DNA of 64,000 nucleotides from Burkholderiales bacterium (GTDB lineage: Bacteria; Pseudomonadota; Gammaproteobacteria; Burkholderiales; SG8-41), in assembly GCA_019744975.1 (NCBI GenBank), contig JAIETP010000014.1, forward strand, positions 124,001 through 188,000, read 5' to 3'. Position numbers and translations under genes: made by a program. Under the pieces are notes generated by a model that ran no database searches, was not told where the DNA came from, and saw only the letters and a list, made by a program, of their open reading frames with translations. This document shows positions 61,061 through 64,000 of the stretch, in pieces; position 1 is the stretch's first letter, and every line of letters starts with the position of its first letter.

Positions 61061-64000
61061 CTAGTTGGTGTTCTCGCGGGTATAGATCGCTTCGTCGCTG
61101 CTGCGCATGATGCCGAAGCGGGCGCGCGCCGCCGGATCGCGGATTGCGGTCGTGCCGCACCACTTGCCGCGCAAATAGGCCTTGTTGCCGGCAGTCGCCG
61201 ACGGCGCGAATGCCGGGCAGGCATTGGCGACAGCGGCGGGACTGGCACCGAGATTCAGCGCCACATCCACGCTGCCGTTATTGCCGACACCCGGCGCGCT
61301 CAGGCGGATTGCCGAACGTCCGGCCTGCAGCGGACTGGCGGTGATGGTCGCCGTGGTTTCACCGGCACCGAGGTTGCCGATGTAATTGCCGAGTCCGACG
61401 TTGCCTGCCACCAGTGTGGTGCAGTTGTCATCGACATTGGTCACCCAGAAAGTGCCGTTCCAGTACTGCGCTTCGACCGGCACGCGCAGCGGCAATAACT
61501 GTGATCCACTGGCGCCGCCCAACCGCATCCGGCCATAGCGCACCTCCGTTGTCGCACCAGTCAACGTATGGTCATTGCCGGCGCTGTTGTCGACATCCAG
61601 ATCGTAGGCCGCCATCAGCACGCCATCGCTGTCCGTGGGCGCGATGCCGAATTGCACCTGCGCATAAGGCCCGTCCGGAGGATCGTCGGGTGTCGGCCGG
61701 GCCACTGTCACCAGCGCTGCGTTGCCACCGGTCACGTTGAGCACACCGTTGGACCACACCGGCGCACTCGTTACATAACCCGCACTGACCCTGGCGGTCA
61801 GCGCCGCGAACGGCGACACGTTGCGCGCACCGATACCAAAGACCTGCTTTGCATTGTTGCTGCCGGCAGTGGGATCAAGTCTGGCATAGGTGCTGGTGTA
61901 GTTCTGCGTCGTCGCACCCAGCGTATTCTGCGCGGTCAGCGTGAACGCCAGCGTCAGCGCCTCATCCATGTAAGTGAACACCGAGGCCGGTGCGCAGGCA
62001 GCCACCGTGCGATTAGTACGCACAGCGCCGGACACGGCGAAGCGCTTGGGCCGGAAGCGCCCGACATAACCGCCGGCTGCACCCGTGCCATCCAGCCCGC
62101 TGTTGCCGGCGATGTTGATGCCTGCCGTGATGTAGTCGTTGACGGTCGCGGTCAGGAAAACATTGCCCACTTCGCTGTAACACCAATCGGCGGCCGTTGC
62201 CGCGCCTGCGCTGAGCGCGGTGGTTGCCGCACTCGCGCAGGCACCGGGCACGCCGCGCGACACCGTGCCCGCGACCCCGGCCAGATTGGCGCTGCTTGAG
62301 ACCGTTGCGGTCGCCGCAAAATTGGGTACCGCGCCGTTGTCGGTGATGTTGACTCCGGCATCCGGCACGCCGTCGTTGTTGGCGTCCTCGCCGCTGGCCC
62401 ACTGGTAAGCGGCCACTGTCATCGTGAAGTTGTCGCCGGCTGCCGCGAGCAATGTCGCGGTGTCGGTGGTCCCGTGCTGGACCACGGCGCCTGAATTGGC
62501 GCCACGGAACGCCAGGCCGAAGGGCCGCACCACAAACAGGTTTGACGAACCGAGCATCTCGTAACCGGCCACCCCGGTATCGAGGTCAAAACGAGCGTGC
62601 AACGAAATCTGCCCGGCGTCGGGGTAGGTAATGACAATGTCCGCTTCCGAGTTGGCGTTGAACAGCAGCGGCACGCCGCCGCCGGTGGCGTAATAATTCG
62701 ATGCGCCGGCGGCGCTGTTGTCCGCGCTGGTCGGAATGGCGGTGGTGATGGCGTTACTGGTGATGCTGACTGAGCTGCCGGCGCAGCTGCCGGGGCTGTT
62801 GCATTCCGCGCCCATTTCGATGTTTCGTGTTGCCGCCGCCGGGAATCCCGCGACGCAGGCCAGGCTTGCCGTATCGGTGCGGATCGCCTGCAGGCGGATG
62901 GTTTTGGCGTTGAAACCGTCGTTTGACGGCTTGCCGGAAATCTGCGTGGGAATCGTATCCGTGCTGTCAGTGATGTTGCGAAAGCGGAAACCCGCCTGCG
63001 CCATGGTGAACAACGGATCATCGGCGGCAATCGCTGCACCCGAGGTTTCGCTGATCACACCGCTGACGGCGTTGAAGCCGAAGATGTCCGACGTGCCCGG
63101 CAGGTTGGCGTAGCGGAAAGACAATTGCGCCGTGCTTGATCCCGCAGCAAAAGTATAGGTCGCGAGGCCATTGCCGGCGCCGACCCCCGTCAAGGTGCCG
63201 CCGCCCGAGACGATGCCGGTCCAGGTGCCGCGGCCGTTGGTCGTCGACAGGCTGACCGCGAGGCTGTTGGCGTTCACCGCGGTGTGGGTGGCGCTGTGCG
63301 CGGTGAGGGTGATGGTATGCACATCACAGGCGACGCCGCTGCCGGCATGCGTAATCGAAAAATGGTTGATGCCCGGCCGCAACGCGAGCATGTGTGTCAC
63401 ACCCGTATCCGCGGCCGGGGGCGAGGTAAACGTGGCGGTGCGCGATCCGGTCAGGCCGGCAGCCGCGCGCAGCTCGGTATTCATCGCCAGCGCAATACCG
63501 ACATCGTTGGGCACGGCGACCGAAGAAGCATCCACCTGCTCGGTCATTCCGGCGACTGCATTCCACACCGTCGCCGAATTCGCGCCGTGGCTGGTGACCA
63601 GCATCGTATTGGTCACGACCCCGGTGTTGATCTGGTTGGCGATATGGCTGGTGCTGCTGGCCGTTGCCTGACCCAGGCTGGCGACGATGGGGTTGCCGGT
63701 ATCGACACCCGAAAAACTGACGATGCCGCCGACCGCCCCCGCATGCAACGGTGCACCCCCAAACGTCCAGGTATACGAGGCGGGTTCCGCGGCAGCCACG
63801 CGCCGGTAGACCACCAGCCTTTGCCCGGAAGCCCCGCCGGTGGTCTGGTCCACCGCATCCACCACAGTCCACCCGGCAGGCGGCGCGACCGACGTCGTGC
63901 AGGCCGCTCCGGAGATGGCGCTGCACGGCCGCCAAGTAATCGAGGCAATCATCACGTCGTCGTTCAGCGTGCCGGCCGGAACGTTGATGGTGACATTGCT
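61061..64000 (-). CDS. Second DUF6701 (MshQ-type) surface protein, cut by the window end
   Basis: The frame is open from the window edge to the stop at 61061-61063, 979 residues visible, beginning SNVTINVPAGTLNDDVMIASITW. There is no start in the window; the track's GTG at 63955 is internal. The visible part starts with a beta-rich module (SFSGVDTGNPIVA ... MLALRPG) and then a full DUF6701 region. Its end, RGKWCGTTAIRDPAARARFGIMRSSDEAIYTREN, closely matches that of the first protein (RFGIRSGSDERIYMREN), so the two are tandem paralogues. Whether PA14 or LamG domains lie further upstream is unknown. Confidence 0.9.
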   Translation of the reverse strand, partial: SNVTINVPAGTLNDDVMIASITWRPCSAISGAACTTSVAPPAGWTVVDAVDQTTGGASGQRLVVYRRVAAAEPASYTWTFGGAPLHAGAVGGIVSFSGVDTGNPIVASLGQATASSTSHIANQINTGVVTNTMLVTSHGANSATVWNAVAGMTEQVDASSVAVPNDVGIALAMNTELRAAAGLTGSRTATFTSPPAADTGVTHMLALRPGINHFSITHAGSGVACDVHTITLTAHSATHTAVNANSLAVSLSTTNGRGTWTGIVSGGGTLTGVGAGNGLATYTFAAGSSTAQLSFRYANLPGTSDIFGFNAVSGVISETSGAAIAADDPLFTMAQAGFRFRNITDSTDTIPTQISGKPSNDGFNAKTIRLQAIRTDTASLACVAGFPAAATRNIEMGAECNSPGSCAGSSVSITSNAITTAIPTSADNSAAGASNYYATGGGVPLLFNANSEADIVITYPDAGQISLHARFDLDTGVAGYEMLGSSNLFVVRPFGLAFRGANSGAVVQHGTTDTATLLAAAGDNFTMTVAAYQWASGEDANNDGVPDAGVNITDNGAVPNFAATATVSSSANLAGVAGTVSRGVPGACASAATTALSAGAATAADWCYSEVGNVFLTATVNDYITAGINIAGNSGLDGTGAAGGYVGRFRPKRFAVSGAVRTNRTVAACAPASVFTYMDEALTLAFTLTAQNTLGATTQNYTSTYARLDPTAGSNNAKQVFGIGARNVSPFAALTARVSAGYVTSAPVWSNGVLNVTGGNAALVTVARPTPDDPPDGPYAQVQFGIAPTDSDGVLMAAYDLDVDNSAGNDHTLTGATTEVRYGRMRLGGASGSQLLPLRVPVEAQYWNGTFWVTNVDDNCTTLVAGNVGLGNYIGNLGAGETTATITASPLQAGRSAIRLSAPGVGNNGSVDVALNLGASPAAVANACPAFAPSATAGNKAYLRGKWCGTTAIRDPAARARFGIMRSSDEAIYTRENTN

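Overview
This window is a gene-dense, GC-rich piece of a bacterial chromosome, most likely from a betaproteobacterium. The evidence is the gene set and order: TPR lipoprotein-lolB-ispE-tRNA-Gln-prs-rplY-pth-ychF; ruvCAB running into ybgC-tolQRAB-pal-cpoB-queE-queC; ftsYEX followed by rpoH; an aa3-type oxidase cluster with the small DUF2909, DUF2970 and 37-residue assembly proteins; a bioBFHCD operon; and an MSHA-type pilus operon. I could not place it to genus from sequence alone. After correcting starts, no gene-free stretch exceeds 300 bases.

Layout. 1-11359 (minus): yebC-ruvC-glycosyltransferase-ruvA-ruvB-ybgC-tolQ-tolR-tolA-tolB-pal-cpoB-queE-queC, then the first codons of a membrane protein. 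11431-13866 (plus): a HerA-like ATPase and an EamA transporter. 13882-20439 and on to 22214 (minus): ankyrin lipoprotein, a 151-bp inverted-repeat element, ychF, pth, rplY, prs, tRNA-Gln, ispE, lolB, TPR lipoprotein. 22443-27255 (plus): Gld-like ABC export cluster and mutM. 27271-31389 (minus): ferredoxin, coaD, rsmD and two M16 peptidase-family proteins. 31603-35121 (plus): ftsY, ftsE, ftsX and rpoH with a CIRCE operator. 35191-44702 (mostly minus): cytochrome c oxidase structural genes and biogenesis factors. 44797-49337 (minus): biotin synthesis. 49411-50130 (plus): comF. 50170-64000 (minus): MSHA pilus assembly genes mshN, M, L, K, J, two inner-membrane components, and two giant DUF6701 (MshQ-type) surface proteins; the second runs off the window.

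How the genes work together. The Tol-Pal genes link the inner and outer membranes. The heme A synthesis proteins (CyoE, CtaA) and copper-delivery proteins (Sco1, CtaG) serve the caa3/aa3 oxidase encoded next to them. BioC and BioH prime and release the pimeloyl chain used by BioF, BioD and BioB. The Msh proteins form an inner-membrane platform and outer-membrane secretin for a type IV-like pilus, and the DUF6701 proteins carry likely adhesive domains (PA14 and LamG in the complete one).

The most interesting non-coding signals are: a CIRCE element in front of rpoH; a recurring intergenic motif AATAAAAACAANNNNTTA (six sites, IHF-like spacing); a MITE-like element whose core recurs inside the tol operon; a hairpin repeat found in front of both tolA and the SURF1 gene; an array of six 15-bp near-palindromes in front of the Gld-like operon; and degenerate 8-15-bp tandem repeats at many gene junctions.
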